Source: Mesorhizobium sp.
Lineage (GTDB): Bacteria; Pseudomonadota; Alphaproteobacteria; Rhizobiales; Rhizobiaceae
Length of the DNA: 64,000 nt
Assembly (NCBI GenBank): GCA_022833215.1
Contig: JAIPUZ010000005.1
Location: 59,557-123,556 of the forward strand
Reading direction: 5' to 3'
Part shown: in pieces, positions 8,311 to 16,789 of the stretch
Layout: each line of letters starts with the position of its first letter
Position numbering within the stretch: the first letter of the stretch is position 1
Made by a program: the position numbers and the translations under genes
Notes under the pieces: model-generated
What the model was told of the DNA's origin: nothing
What the model saw: the letters and a program-made list of their open reading frames with translations, nothing else
Database searches by the model: none

Positions 8311-8343
8311 GCACATTACAGCGCGATGACAGCTCGCAGACAG
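8311..8343 (-). promoter_or_regulatory. PHO box (PhoB site) upstream of alkaline phosphatase
   Basis: On the minus strand three direct repeats with an 11-base period are seen: CTGTCTGCGAG, CTGTCATCGCG and CTGTAATGTGC. This is the known PhoB-box layout (CTGTCAT units every 11 bp). It ends about 48 bases before the phosphatase ATG, as expected for a PhoB-dependent promoter where the box replaces the -35. Confidence 0.85.
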
Positions 8344-8423
8344 GCTGATGATAAAGCCGGCCGGAGCGCCCGGCAGTTCACTTCGCTTGACAGAACCCGG
8401 CGCTTGAAACATAGATGGCTTCA

Positions 8424-8509
8424 TTCCGAGGGGGGCGCCGTACGGCGCTGAGATGGCAGTGAGCCGGACCCTTGAACCTGATCCGGGTTATGCCGGCGTA
8501 GGAACGGAA
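8424..8509 (+). promoter_or_regulatory. TPP riboswitch (THI element)
   Basis: The conserved thiamine pyrophosphate aptamer is present: GGGGGGCGCC, CGGCGCTGAGAT, then ACCCTTGAACCTGATCC, GGGTTATGCCGGCGTAGGAA, closed by TTCCG/CGGAA ends. It lies 132 bases before the first gene of the thiamine operon. It should lower expression of the whole operon when TPP is plentiful. The expression platform probably lies in the leader at 8510-8641. Confidence 0.97.
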
Positions 8510-8557
8510 AAAGGGCCTCCGGGCAATCCTGCCAATTCTTCGCACACCTGGATCTCC

Positions 8558-8629
8558 ATGATGACAAGTCGGGAGATCGCCATGCAGCATCGATACGAGT
8601 TCCACCCGCCGACACAGCCCCTTTCGTAA
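8558..8629 (+). CDS. Possible 23-codon leader ORF in thiamine operon leader
   Basis: A short ATG-initiated frame (starts MMTSREIAMQ, stop TAA at 8627) lies between the TPP aptamer and the first transporter gene. Its first codons sit inside a 7-bp stem, GATCTCC (8551-8557) with GGAGATC (8572-8578). It has no clear ribosome binding site. It could be a leader peptide, the remnant of an earlier start region, or chance. Confidence 0.2.
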   Translation: MMTSREIAMQHRYEFHPPTQPLS

Positions 8630-8641
8630 GGCTTCGGCGTA

Positions 8642-9421
8642 ATGAGTGCTGTCCCGGCAGCGTTGCGCACCGCCGTGGTGCTGGTGGCTTCATGGCAGGC
8701 GATCGTCATCGCCTTCGCCCCGCCGCGCTACATATTGCCTGCGCCGCTCGACGTGGCCGCCGCCTTTCATCGGCAGCCGCTCTACCTTCTCGACAATGCG
8801 CTGGTGACCCTGGCCGAGATCGCGGCAGGTTTCATGGCGGGCACGCTGGCCGGCATCGTCACCGCGCTCGGCGTCGCCAGCTTTCCACGCCTTGGTCGCG
8901 CGGTGTGGCCCATCGTGCTGGTCCTGCAAGCCTTTCCGGTCTTCGTCATCGCGCCCCTGCTGGTGCTGTGGTTCGGATTCGGCATGGCCTCCAAGGTGGT
9001 GATGACCTCGCTCATCATCTTCTTTCCCGTCGCTTCCGCTTTTGCCGACGGCCTGCGCCGCACGCCGCCGGAAATCGTCGATGCGGCCGCTCTCACACCG
9101 GCCAGCCATCGCCAGACACTGTTCCTGCTGCGCGTGCCGCTTGCCATTCCGGCACTGGTTTCCGGTTTGCGGGTCGCCGCTCCCCTTGCCCCGCTGGGCG
9201 CGGTGATCGGCGAATGGGTAGGGGCATCGGCAGGGCTCGGCTTCGTCATGGTGCAGGCCAATGCCCGCATGCAGACCGACACCATGTTCGCGGCCATGGC
9301 CTTCATCGCCGTTCTCACCCTCATGTTGCGCCGGGCCGTCGACACACTTTCACCCCTTCTCACGCCGTGGGCGCGGGAAGGCGAATTCTCTTCCGATCAC
9401 AAGCAAAGGAAATCCTCATGA
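8642..9421 (+). CDS. thiX: ABC transporter permease, ThiX-type (HMP/thiamine precursor uptake)
   Basis: Inner-membrane permease of 259 residues with several hydrophobic segments and the EAA-type loop AAALTPASHRQTLFLLRVPLA characteristic of importer permeases. It overlaps the binding-protein gene by 4 bp and sits behind a TPP riboswitch, so it most likely imports a thiamine pyrimidine precursor together with the ThiY-like protein. No ATPase gene (thiZ) is present in the cluster, so an ATPase encoded elsewhere must serve it. The start has weak Shine-Dalgarno support but no better one exists. Confidence 0.85.
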   Translation: MSAVPAALRTAVVLVASWQAIVIAFAPPRYILPAPLDVAAAFHRQPLYLLDNALVTLAEIAAGFMAGTLAGIVTALGVASFPRLGRAVWPIVLVLQAFPVFVIAPLLVLWFGFGMASKVVMTSLIIFFPVASAFADGLRRTPPEIVDAAALTPASHRQTLFLLRVPLAIPALVSGLRVAAPLAPLGAVIGEWVGASAGLGFVMVQANARMQTDTMFAAMAFIAVLTLMLRRAVDTLSPLLTPWAREGEFSSDHKQRKSS

Positions 9422-10356
9422 TCCGATCCTGTGCGCTCGCGCTTCTTCTTTCCGTCGCCACGGCAGGTGCTGCCCATGCGGCCGACAAGCTCACCGTAAT
9501 GCTGGAATGGTTCGTCAATCCCGACCACGCGCCGCTGGTGGTGGCGAAGGAACTCGGCCTTTTCGGGGAAGCGGGACTTGAGGTGGAACTGGTGCCGCCG
9601 GCCGACCCCTCGATCGTGCCGCGCGCGGTTGCGTCCGGCAAGGCCGAGATCGGCATCCACTACCAGCCGAACCTCTATCTCGACCATGACGCCGGCGTAT
9701 CCCTCGTGCGCTTCGGCACGCTGGTCGAGACCCCGCTCAACACGCTCACGGTTCTGGCCGACGGGCCGATAAAAGAACTGAAGGACCTCGAAGGCAGGAA
9801 GATCGGCTTCTCGGTCTCCGGCTTCGAGGACGCCATCATTTCCCGCATGCTGGGCAATGCCGGGGTGGACAAGAGCAAGATCGAGATGGTCAACGTCAAT
9901 TTTGCCCTGTCACCGTCGCTGATCAGCGGGCAGGTGGACGCCACCATCGGCGGCTACCGCAATTTCGAGCTCACCCAGATGAAGCTCGAAGGCCATGAAG
10001 GCCGCGCCTTCTTCCCCGAGGAGCATGGCATTCCGGTCTATGACGAACTGGTGTTCGTCACCCGTCCGGAACTGGCCGGGGACGACCGCCTCAAGCGCTT
10101 CCTCGCCGCGGTGGAAAAAGGCGCAATCCACCTCACCAACCATCCCGAAGATGGCTGGGAGCTGTTCATCAAGGCCCATCCGGACCTCGACGACGAGCTG
10201 AACCGGCAGGCATGGATCGACACGCTGCCGCGCTTCGCCAAGCGGCCCGCGGCGCTCGACCGCGCGCGCTACGCCCGCTTCGGCGCATTCCTTGAAGAAA
10301 GCGGACTGATCAAGCAGGCCCCGGCGGTGGAAGACATCGCGGTGGAACTGCAATGA
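9418..10356 (+). CDS. thiY: ThiY-like periplasmic substrate-binding protein
   Basis: A 312-residue NMT1/THI5-like solute-binding protein with a cleavable signal peptide (about residues 1-21, ending AHA-AD). The mature protein starts KLTVMLEWFVNPDHAPLVVA, the classic ThiY/THI5 opening, and includes GEAGLEVELVPPADPS and EIGIHYQPNLYLDHDAG. Family members bind formylaminopyrimidine or related HMP precursors. It overlaps the permease gene by 4 bp upstream and thiM by 4 bp downstream, so it belongs to the TPP-controlled operon. Confidence 0.92.
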   Translation: MIRSCALALLLSVATAGAAHAADKLTVMLEWFVNPDHAPLVVAKELGLFGEAGLEVELVPPADPSIVPRAVASGKAEIGIHYQPNLYLDHDAGVSLVRFGTLVETPLNTLTVLADGPIKELKDLEGRKIGFSVSGFEDAIISRMLGNAGVDKSKIEMVNVNFALSPSLISGQVDATIGGYRNFELTQMKLEGHEGRAFFPEEHGIPVYDELVFVTRPELAGDDRLKRFLAAVEKGAIHLTNHPEDGWELFIKAHPDLDDELNRQAWIDTLPRFAKRPAALDRARYARFGAFLEESGLIKQAPAVEDIAVELQ

Positions 10357-11087
10357 ACGCGGCTCTCCCCGAACGTGCGGCAGCGCTGCTGGACGATGTG
10401 CGCCAGCGTCGCCCCCGCGTCCATTGCCTGATGAACGGCGTGGTCCCCAAATTCGTGGCTGACGGACTTTCGGCCCTCGGCGCGATCCCCTCCATGACCT
10501 CTTCACCGGAGGAGGTCGGCCATTTCGTCGCCAAGGCGGATTCGCTGCTGGTCAATCTCGGCACGCTGGACGCGCAGCGCCGCGAGGCCATCGGCATTGC
10601 GGTGGGTGTCGCCGATGAAAAGGGCCGGCCATGGGCGCTCGACCCCGCCCATTGCGATTACTCGCCACCGCGCGCCGCATTCGCACAGGAACTGCTGGCA
10701 CGAGGCCCCGCGGTGCTGCGCGCCAATGCGGCCGAATACGACCTGCTTTCCGTACCGGCCGGAGTCGTGGCGGTCAGGACCGGAAAGCAGGATCGCATCG
10801 CGCAAAACGGCGCGGCGTTCTCGGTAGCCCACGGCCATCCGCTGACGGCGATGGTCACGGGAACCGGGTGTCTGTCCGGTGCCGTGATCGCCGCCTTCCT
10901 CGCCATCGAGGCCGATCCGTTCATCGCCGCGGGCGCCGCGATGGTCGTGTTCGGCATTGCGGCGGAAATGGCCGGCGAGACAGCGACCGGACCGGGCAGC
11001 TTCGAGCCTGCCCTTCTGGATGCGCTGGCCAATCTCGGAGGCGCTCACATTCTTCAGTTCGCAAAGGCAGATCATGAACAGGATTGA
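10353..11087 (+). CDS. thiM: Hydroxyethylthiazole kinase ThiM
   Basis: Phosphorylates 4-methyl-5-(2-hydroxyethyl)thiazole, a thiamine salvage step. The 244-residue protein has the family motifs HCLMNGVVPKFVADGLSALG, LLVNLGTL and the nucleotide/anion-hole motif TGTGCLSGAVIAA near residue 168. It is slightly shorter than the usual roughly 260-270 residues. It is coupled to thiY (4 bp overlap) and overlaps thiE by 14 bp. Confidence 0.95.
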   Translation: MNAALPERAAALLDDVRQRRPRVHCLMNGVVPKFVADGLSALGAIPSMTSSPEEVGHFVAKADSLLVNLGTLDAQRREAIGIAVGVADEKGRPWALDPAHCDYSPPRAAFAQELLARGPAVLRANAAEYDLLSVPAGVVAVRTGKQDRIAQNGAAFSVAHGHPLTAMVTGTGCLSGAVIAAFLAIEADPFIAAGAAMVVFGIAAEMAGETATGPGSFEPALLDALANLGGAHILQFAKADHEQD

Positions 11088-11742
11088 CTACAGGCTGAAC
11101 GCCATCGTCGACGGCGGGCTGCGCCCGGTCGGCAAACTTGCCGATCTGGCCGGCATCGCCGCGCGCAACGGCGCAACGATCATCCAGTACCGCGACAAGG
11201 ATGCCTCGACGCGACAGATGATTGCGGAGGCAGAGAAAATCCGTGCCGCCCTTGCCGGAACCGGGGTGCCTCTGGTGGTGAACGACCGGGTGGACGTCGC
11301 GCTGGCGGCCGGTGCGGACGGCATCCACATCGGCCGCGACGACATGCCGGCCGAAACCGCGCGCCGCCTGCTCGGCCCCGATGCCATCATCGGCCTGACG
11401 GTGAAGAACGAAGCGGATGCGGATGCGGCAATCGCCGCTCCCATCGACTACGCCTGCATCGGCGGCGTGTTCGAAACACTTTCCAAGAAGAACCCGGATG
11501 CACCGGTCGGGCTCGACGGATTTCGTGCCCTGCGCGCACGCATCCGCGCAGCAAAACCCGGTCTGCCGGTCGGCGCGATTGCCGGCATCGACACGGCACG
11601 CGCCGGCGAGGTGGTGCGGGCAGGCGCATCGGGCGTGGCGGTGATCTCGGCCATCTTCCGCGCCGAAGACATTGCCGCCGCCGCCCGCGAACTGCGGGCA
11701 GCCGTGGACGATGCCAGAGACAGGGCCGGAGAGAAGCCATGA
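11074..11742 (+). CDS. thiE: Thiamine phosphate synthase ThiE
   Basis: Joins HMP pyrophosphate with thiazole phosphate to give thiamine phosphate. The 222-residue TIM barrel shows [39 protein letters not shown] and the phosphate-binding end [20 protein letters not shown]. The ATG at 11074 overlaps the end of thiM by 14 bp; family homology starts at [13 protein letters not shown]. With thiM and thiD it completes a salvage route to thiamine phosphate. Confidence 0.95.
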   Translation: MNRIDYRLNAIVDGGLRPVGKLADLAGIAARNGATIIQYRDKDASTRQMIAEAEKIRAALAGTGVPLVVNDRVDVALAAGADGIHIGRDDMPAETARRLLGPDAIIGLTVKNEADADAAIAAPIDYACIGGVFETLSKKNPDAPVGLDGFRALRARIRAAKPGLPVGAIAGIDTARAGEVVRAGASGVAVISAIFRAEDIAAAARELRAAVDDARDRAGEKP

Positions 11743-12536
11743 CGGCAATCGCGCTCACCATCGCCGGTTCGGACAGCGGCGGCGGGGCCGGCATCCAGGC
11801 CGATCTGAAAACCTTCTCGGCGCTCGGCGTCTTCGGCACCAGCGCGATCACCGCGATCACCGTCCAGAACACGCAAGGCGTGCGCGATGTCGAGGACATC
11901 AGCCCGCGCATCGTCGCCGGCCAGATCGATGCGCTCTACGAGGACATGGAGATCGGCGCGTCCAAGATCGGCATGGTCTCGCGCATCGACACCATCACGG
12001 CCATCGCCAGCGCCCTGCGCCGTCACAAGGTGCGGCCGGTGCTCGATCCGGTGATGGTCGCGACATCGGGAGACCGCCTGTTGCAGGCGGACGCCATCGA
12101 GGCGCTGCGCAGCGAGTTGCTGCCACAGGCCATCATCGTCACGCCCAACCTGCCCGAGGCAGCGCTGCTGAGCGGCATGCCGGTTGCCAAGGATGAGGCG
12201 CAGATGATCGCGCAGGCCGAGATCCTGCTGCGCGCCGGCGCGGGAGCGGTTCTGGTGAAGGGCGGTCACGGCACGGGACCGGAAAGCACGGACCTGCTGC
12301 TGGACGGCAATTCCCTGATACGGCTTTCGCGGCCGCGAATCGACACGCCGAACACGCACGGCACCGGCTGCACGCTCTCGGCGGCCATCGCCGCCGGTCT
12401 GGCGCGCGGCCTGCCGCTTGCCGAAGCCGTTGCGCAGGCAAGGGAATATCTGCACGGGGCGTTGCAGGCCGGAGCGGCACTCGCCATCGGCAAGGGCAGC
12501 GGGCCGGTGCATCACTTCTATCGCTGGTGGCGCTAG
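11739..12536 (+). CDS. thiD: HMP/HMP-phosphate kinase ThiD
   Basis: Ribokinase-fold enzyme of 265 residues that phosphorylates hydroxymethylpyrimidine and its phosphate. Motifs are [19 protein letters not shown] at the N-terminus, [18 protein letters not shown] and the anion-hole [15 protein letters not shown]. It overlaps thiE by 4 bp, and the next gene starts one base after its stop, so the transporter downstream is in the same operon. Confidence 0.96.
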   Translation: MTAIALTIAGSDSGGGAGIQADLKTFSALGVFGTSAITAITVQNTQGVRDVEDISPRIVAGQIDALYEDMEIGASKIGMVSRIDTITAIASALRRHKVRPVLDPVMVATSGDRLLQADAIEALRSELLPQAIIVTPNLPEAALLSGMPVAKDEAQMIAQAEILLRAGAGAVLVKGGHGTGPESTDLLLDGNSLIRLSRPRIDTPNTHGTGCTLSAAIAAGLARGLPLAEAVAQAREYLHGALQAGAALAIGKGSGPVHHFYRWWR

Positions 12537-12537
12537 A

Positions 12538-14340
12538 ATGAACCGCGCCGCGCATTGGGGAAGCTGTCTCCAGCGCATGCTGGGGCACGGCTGCGGAGCG
12601 GTGCTTGCCCTGATGCTGGCGGCGGTGACGGCCACCACCCTGCAACGCTATCTGCTGGGCTCCGGCTTCCTCGGCATGGAGGAAGCGGTGACATGGCTGC
12701 TTTTGCTGCTTGCCTGCCTCGGGTTCCCCATGATTGCCGATGGCGCACTGGCAATGCGCGTCGATCTTTTCGGACCTGATCGCAGGACGAGATGGAGCAT
12801 CCTGCGCAGGACCGTGGCGGAAGCCTATACCCTTGCCGCCTGCGCGGTGCTGGCAATCGCCGGCGCGAAAGCCGCGCTGGAGGTGGGTGGGCAGTCCACC
12901 CTGCTCGGCCTTGGCGAATGGCTGCGCCCCGCCGCCCTTGGCTTTTCCGGCGTGCTGGGACTTGCCATGCGGGTTCTGGTGCTCACCGGCGAGCGACGTA
13001 TGGGGTTTCTGCTTGCCGCAGGTGCAGTTGCGACGCTGATCCTTGCGCCGGTTGCCGTGGGACTGTCGACATCGATGCTCCAGCCAAGCCCTGCCGCGCT
13101 CATCGTGATCGGCATCGGCATTCTGGTAGGGGCACCGCTGGTCCATGCCTTCGTGCTTGCCGGCTATATCGCGCTTGCCTTCGGCAGCATGCTGGTCGAG
13201 CCGGCTCTGGCCCTGTCGCTGCTCGGCGGCATTGGCCGCTACCTACTGCTTGCCATCCCCTTCTTCCTGCTGGCCGGCGGCCTGCTGACCATCTCGGGCG
13301 CCGCCGGCGATCTGGTGCGCTTCGCCGCCGCCATGGTCGGCAGGCGCCGCGCCGGGCTGGGGCAAACCGTGCTTTTGACAAGCGTGCTGTTTTCGGGCGT
13401 ATCCGGTTCCTCCATCGCCAATGCGGCGTTCAGCTCCAAGACCTTCATGGAACCGCTGACCGCGGCCGGCTATACGCCCGAACGCGCCGGCGCGATCATC
13501 GCCTCCACCGCCGTTCTCGACAACATCATCCCGCCCTCCATCGCCTTCCTGATCCTTGCCGCCGCCACCAGCCTGCCGGTCGGTCCGCTGCTCACGGGCG
13601 GGCTGTTCGCCGGGCTTGCACTGGCGGCCGCACTGGCAGTGGCCATCCACTTCCGGGCAGACCTCAAGGGCTCCGCAATCAGCGAACCGCGAGCCTCGCG
13701 CGGGCGGCTGGCGTTGCGGGCGGTGCCCGTCTTCGGGCTCGGCCTGATCGTGGTGGCCGGCATCCGCCTTGGCGTCGTCAGCCCCACCGAAGCCTCGGCC
13801 CTTGCCGCCGCCTACACGTTTGTGCTGGCACTGTGGGGACGCGACAGCCGCGCCGGCATCTTCTCCGCACTGCAACAGGCCGGGGCGGAAACCGCCGCCA
13901 TCACCATGCTGATCGGCGCGGCGACGCCCCTCGCCTTCCTGCTGGCGGTGGACGGCATCGGCACATGGGCCACCGGCCTTGCACTCTCGCTCGGCGAAAA
14001 TCCGTTCATGGTCATGCTCGCCGCCAATCTGATCCTGCTCGGCGTCGGCCTCGTGCTCGACATCGGCGCCGCGATCCTGCTGTTTGCGCCGATCCTGCTG
14101 CCGGTTGCAGTTGCGGTCGGCATCGACCCGGTCGCCTTCGGCGTGGTGGTGGTCGTCAACCTGATGATCGGCGGGCTCACGCCCCCGGTCGGCATCCTGG
14201 TGCAGGTCACGAGCGCCGCCACCGGTGTGCCGGCAACCCGTCTGTTTGCCGCCACCCGCCCCTATCTCGCCGCGCTTTTGCTGGCGCTGCTGTGCATCGG
14301 CATGGGCATCGCCGCCCATGCCGCTTTCCTTCGCCCCTGA
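12538..14340 (+). CDS. Fused TRAP transporter permease (DctQ-DctM)
   Basis: Inner-membrane protein of 600 residues. The first about 180 residues form a four-helix DctQ-like small subunit, with MEEAVTWLLLLLACLGFPMIADGALAMRVDL. The rest is a DctM-like large subunit with FSGVSGSSIANAAF, IIASTAVLDNIIPPSIAFLI and LMIGGLTPPVGILVQ. Q/M fusions are known in the TRAP family. It begins one base after the thiD stop and is followed after 13 bp by its binding protein. Location in a TPP-riboswitch operon points to uptake of thiamine or a precursor; this substrate is inferred. Confidence 0.9.
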   Translation: MNRAAHWGSCLQRMLGHGCGAVLALMLAAVTATTLQRYLLGSGFLGMEEAVTWLLLLLACLGFPMIADGALAMRVDLFGPDRRTRWSILRRTVAEAYTLAACAVLAIAGAKAALEVGGQSTLLGLGEWLRPAALGFSGVLGLAMRVLVLTGERRMGFLLAAGAVATLILAPVAVGLSTSMLQPSPAALIVIGIGILVGAPLVHAFVLAGYIALAFGSMLVEPALALSLLGGIGRYLLLAIPFFLLAGGLLTISGAAGDLVRFAAAMVGRRRAGLGQTVLLTSVLFSGVSGSSIANAAFSSKTFMEPLTAAGYTPERAGAIIASTAVLDNIIPPSIAFLILAAATSLPVGPLLTGGLFAGLALAAALAVAIHFRADLKGSAISEPRASRGRLALRAVPVFGLGLIVVAGIRLGVVSPTEASALAAAYTFVLALWGRDSRAGIFSALQQAGAETAAITMLIGAATPLAFLLAVDGIGTWATGLALSLGENPFMVMLAANLILLGVGLVLDIGAAILLFAPILLPVAVAVGIDPVAFGVVVVVNLMIGGLTPPVGILVQVTSAATGVPATRLFAATRPYLAALLLALLCIGMGIAAHAAFLRP

Positions 14341-14353
14341 AAGGACCAAGCCT

Positions 14354-15349
14354 ATGCGAACCGACCGCCGCGCCTTCCTTGCCAGACTTGCCGCAATGCC
14401 GCTTGCAATGCCGGCCCTGAAACGGGCGCATGCGGCGACACCCATCGTCGCCGCCTCCCTGCTGGGCGACGACAAGCCCGAAACGCTGGTGTGGACACAT
14501 ATAAAGGAGGCGGTGGAACGCGAACTGCCGGGACGATTCGCCTTCAACATCGTGCCGAATGCGGCCCTTGGCGGCGAAAAGGAAGTCGCCGAAGGCATCC
14601 GCCTCGGCTCCATACAGGCCAGCCTGTCGACACTTTCCAACCTGTCCACATGGGTGCCGGAAGCCCAGCTTTTCGACCTGCCCTTCCTGTTCCGGGACGC
14701 GGCCCATCTGCAAGCCTCGCTGGAAGGGGCGTGCGGCGGCGATCTGGGCGGAAAGCTGGCGAAGGAAGGCATCGTCGCTCCCGCCTTCATCAATTACGGC
14801 GCGCGTCATCTGCTGGCGCGCGCGCCCGTGCTTTCACCGGACGAGGTGAAGGGAAAGCGCATCCGCGTGATCCAGAGCCCTCTGCATGCGCAATTGTGGG
14901 AAGGTTTCGGCGCTCACCCCATCGCCCTGCCGATCACTGAAACTTACAACGCGCTCTCCACCGGCCATGTCGACGCCATGGACCTGACCATATCCGCCTA
15001 TGCGGGGTTTCGCCTTTACGAGGTGGTGCCGCATGTGACGCTGACGGGCCATATCCATGCTGCCGGAGCGGTCATCTTCTCGGGCCGCTTCTGGAAAGGG
15101 CTGGACGAGGAAGCCCGCTCCGTCCTGCAAAAGGCAGCTACGGAAGGCGCGCGTCATTTCAATGCGCTGATGGCGGCCGATGAGAAAACGTCGATGAAGG
15201 CGGCTTCCGAAGCCGGGGCGAGCTTCCATGAAGTGACGGATCGCGCGGCATGGGAAGCGCCGGCCCGCAAGGTCTGGGAAAGTTTTGCCGACCGTGTGGG
15301 CGGCATGGCGCGTATCGAGGCCGTACAGAAGAACGCGTGCGGGTCCTGA
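14354..15349 (+). CDS. TRAP transporter substrate-binding protein (DctP family)
   Basis: A 331-residue periplasmic binding protein with a Tat-like N-terminus (MRTDRRAFLARLAAMPLAMPAL) and mature DctP features: GDDKPETLVWTHIKEAVE, LGGEKEVAEGIRLGSIQA, VKGKRIRVIQSPLHAQLWEGFGA (in two adjacent parts) and NALSTGHVDAMD. It lies 13 bp after the fused permease and is the last gene of the TPP-controlled operon. The ligand should be a thiamine-related compound if the riboswitch governs it, but most DctP proteins bind carboxylates, so this needs a binding test. Confidence 0.9.
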   Translation: MRTDRRAFLARLAAMPLAMPALKRAHAATPIVAASLLGDDKPETLVWTHIKEAVERELPGRFAFNIVPNAALGGEKEVAEGIRLGSIQASLSTLSNLSTWVPEAQLFDLPFLFRDAAHLQASLEGACGGDLGGKLAKEGIVAPAFINYGARHLLARAPVLSPDEVKGKRIRVIQSPLHAQLWEGFGAHPIALPITETYNALSTGHVDAMDLTISAYAGFRLYEVVPHVTLTGHIHAAGAVIFSGRFWKGLDEEARSVLQKAATEGARHFNALMAADEKTSMKAASEAGASFHEVTDRAAWEAPARKVWESFADRVGGMARIEAVQKNACGS

Positions 15350-15367
15350 CCGGCGCCGCCGGTCAGG
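15345..15367. terminator. Hairpin between convergent genes
   Basis: CCTGACCGGC and GCCGGTCAGG form a perfect 10-bp stem that contains the stop codon of the TRAP binding protein and the last codons of the opposite gene. It has no U-tract on either side, but its position at a convergent junction suggests a two-way terminator or mRNA end. Confidence 0.45.
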
Positions 15368-15872
15368 CAGCGCCGGGGCCGGGGTCGTCGTCGGGGTCGA
15401 TGCCGGCCGGAGGGAAAACCGGCGCGGCGCGACGCGGCCGGAAGCTCACCACGTTATGCGCCAGATGGGATGCCGCACGCGCCTGCGCTTCCGGCTGCGA
15501 CTCGATTTTGAGAACCTGGATAAGCGTGGGGACCCCATCCGCGATTTGGAGACTGAGCGCTGCACCCTCCGCCAGCCCCAGCAGGGCAAGACCGCGCAGC
15601 GAATGCAGCGGCAGGGCGCCGGAATCTTCATCCGCCGCTTCCTGCACGATTGTGTGCGGCCCATGCCGGATGTTGTCGAGCAGATAGGTCAGCCGCGTGT
15701 TGAGCGTCACCACATTCGCGGGAATATCGTCGCTGAAACAGATGATGCTTTCCCGCACCTTGCGTTCGAGGAGCGACGCGAAGGCATCGTAGGGCCCTCT
15801 GTGCCGTTCCAGCATGGTCTGGAGGATCGCATGATCCCTGGTCGTCAGTTGGAAATGAGGCTCCGTCACCAT
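15363..15872 (-). CDS. Rnk/GreA-GreB C-terminal-like regulator (169 aa)
   Basis: Cytoplasmic protein related to Rnk (regulator of nucleoside diphosphate kinase) and the C-terminal domain of GreA/GreB. The opening TTRDHAILQTMLERHRGPYDAF and PANVVTLNTRLTYLLDN match the pattern of Rnk-type proteins, and LRGLALLGLAEGAALSLQIADG matches their FKBP-like half. The tail is rich in Pro and Asp and looks disordered. A shorter Rnk-type gene lies 220 bp away on the same strand. The intervening 15873-16095 shows no gene. Role in RNA polymerase binding is known for relatives and inferred here. Confidence 0.65.
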   Translation of the reverse strand: MVTEPHFQLTTRDHAILQTMLERHRGPYDAFASLLERKVRESIICFSDDIPANVVTLNTRLTYLLDNIRHGPHTIVQEAADEDSGALPLHSLRGLALLGLAEGAALSLQIADGVPTLIQVLKIESQPEAQARAASHLAHNVVSFRPRRAAPVFPPAGIDPDDDPGPGAA

Positions 15873-16095
15873 GGCAAATCTCCCGCAGGAACGGGGCCAA
15901 GCCGTTCCGACGCCAGTCCGTTATGGCTTTCTGGATCGCTCCCCTGATGCGGACCGGCCGCACCAGGGGTCAGGAGCCTGCGATGAGGCAGCCCGCATAA
16001 TGGAAAAAACCTGTGCGGCGCGGCGCAGACGAGGTGCCTGCGCACCTTCATTGCCATGGGTTCAGACCATACCGCGTGCGTCCGCACAGCCTGCT

Positions 16096-16488
16096 TCAGG
16101 AAGCTTCGACGACGTCTTCAACCGAAGTGATGGTGAGACGGTGCGAGCGACCGTCATTGGCGGTCCAGTCGATGGACTGCCCGACCTTGAGGCCGAGCAG
16201 CGCGGTGCCGATCGGGGTCAGGATGGACACCTTGCCCTGCGCGATGTCGGCGTCGGCCGGGTAGACGAGCGTGACACGGCGCTTGTTGCCATCGTCGGAT
16301 TCGTAGTCGACGGTTGCTCCCATCTGGACCGTGCCTTGCAGCGAGCCGGCAGCAGAGGCCACCTTGGCGCGCTCGAGCTCGTTGAGCAGCGCGTCGGCCA
16401 CTTCCGGCTTCTTTTCCAGAAGGCCGTTGGCCAGTGTGGTCAGCCGTTCGTGGTCGGCCTTGCTGATGATGATGCTCGGTTTGCGCAT
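16096..16488 (-). CDS. rnk: Rnk-type nucleoside diphosphate kinase regulator
   Basis: A 130-residue protein with an N-terminal helical hairpin (SKADHERLTTLANGLLEKKP) and a C-terminal FKBP-like GreA/GreB domain (VTLVYPADADIAQGKVSILT and IGTALLGLKVGQSIDW). Rnk proteins bind RNA polymerase at the secondary channel without cleavage activity. The length is normal. It is transcribed in the same direction as its longer relative downstream. Confidence 0.88.
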   Translation of the reverse strand: MRKPSIIISKADHERLTTLANGLLEKKPEVADALLNELERAKVASAAGSLQGTVQMGATVDYESDDGNKRRVTLVYPADADIAQGKVSILTPIGTALLGLKVGQSIDWTANDGRSHRLTITSVEDVVEAS

Positions 16489-16789
16489 GGCGTTTTCTGT
16501 CTTCGCTCTGCCGCCCGCAAGGGCGGTATGTTGAGCCCGAAGGTTTCCGCCTCAGGGCCTTCCGGTTGAAGGTTTTGGTGCTGTCCTGCACCGCGAAATT
16601 TGAAGATGAAACTCCCCCGGTCTCGGGGGGACGGCCCGAGCCGGGTCAGCATCCCATCAAGGGATGGCTCCGAAACATGATATGGGCCCACGTGGTACTC
16701 ATGCCTGATAGCTTGGATCATATTGGCCATTTGTCAAGCAGGGCCGTGTCGCGAAGATGTCACTTGAACTTCAGGGGGGGGTCCATTAA

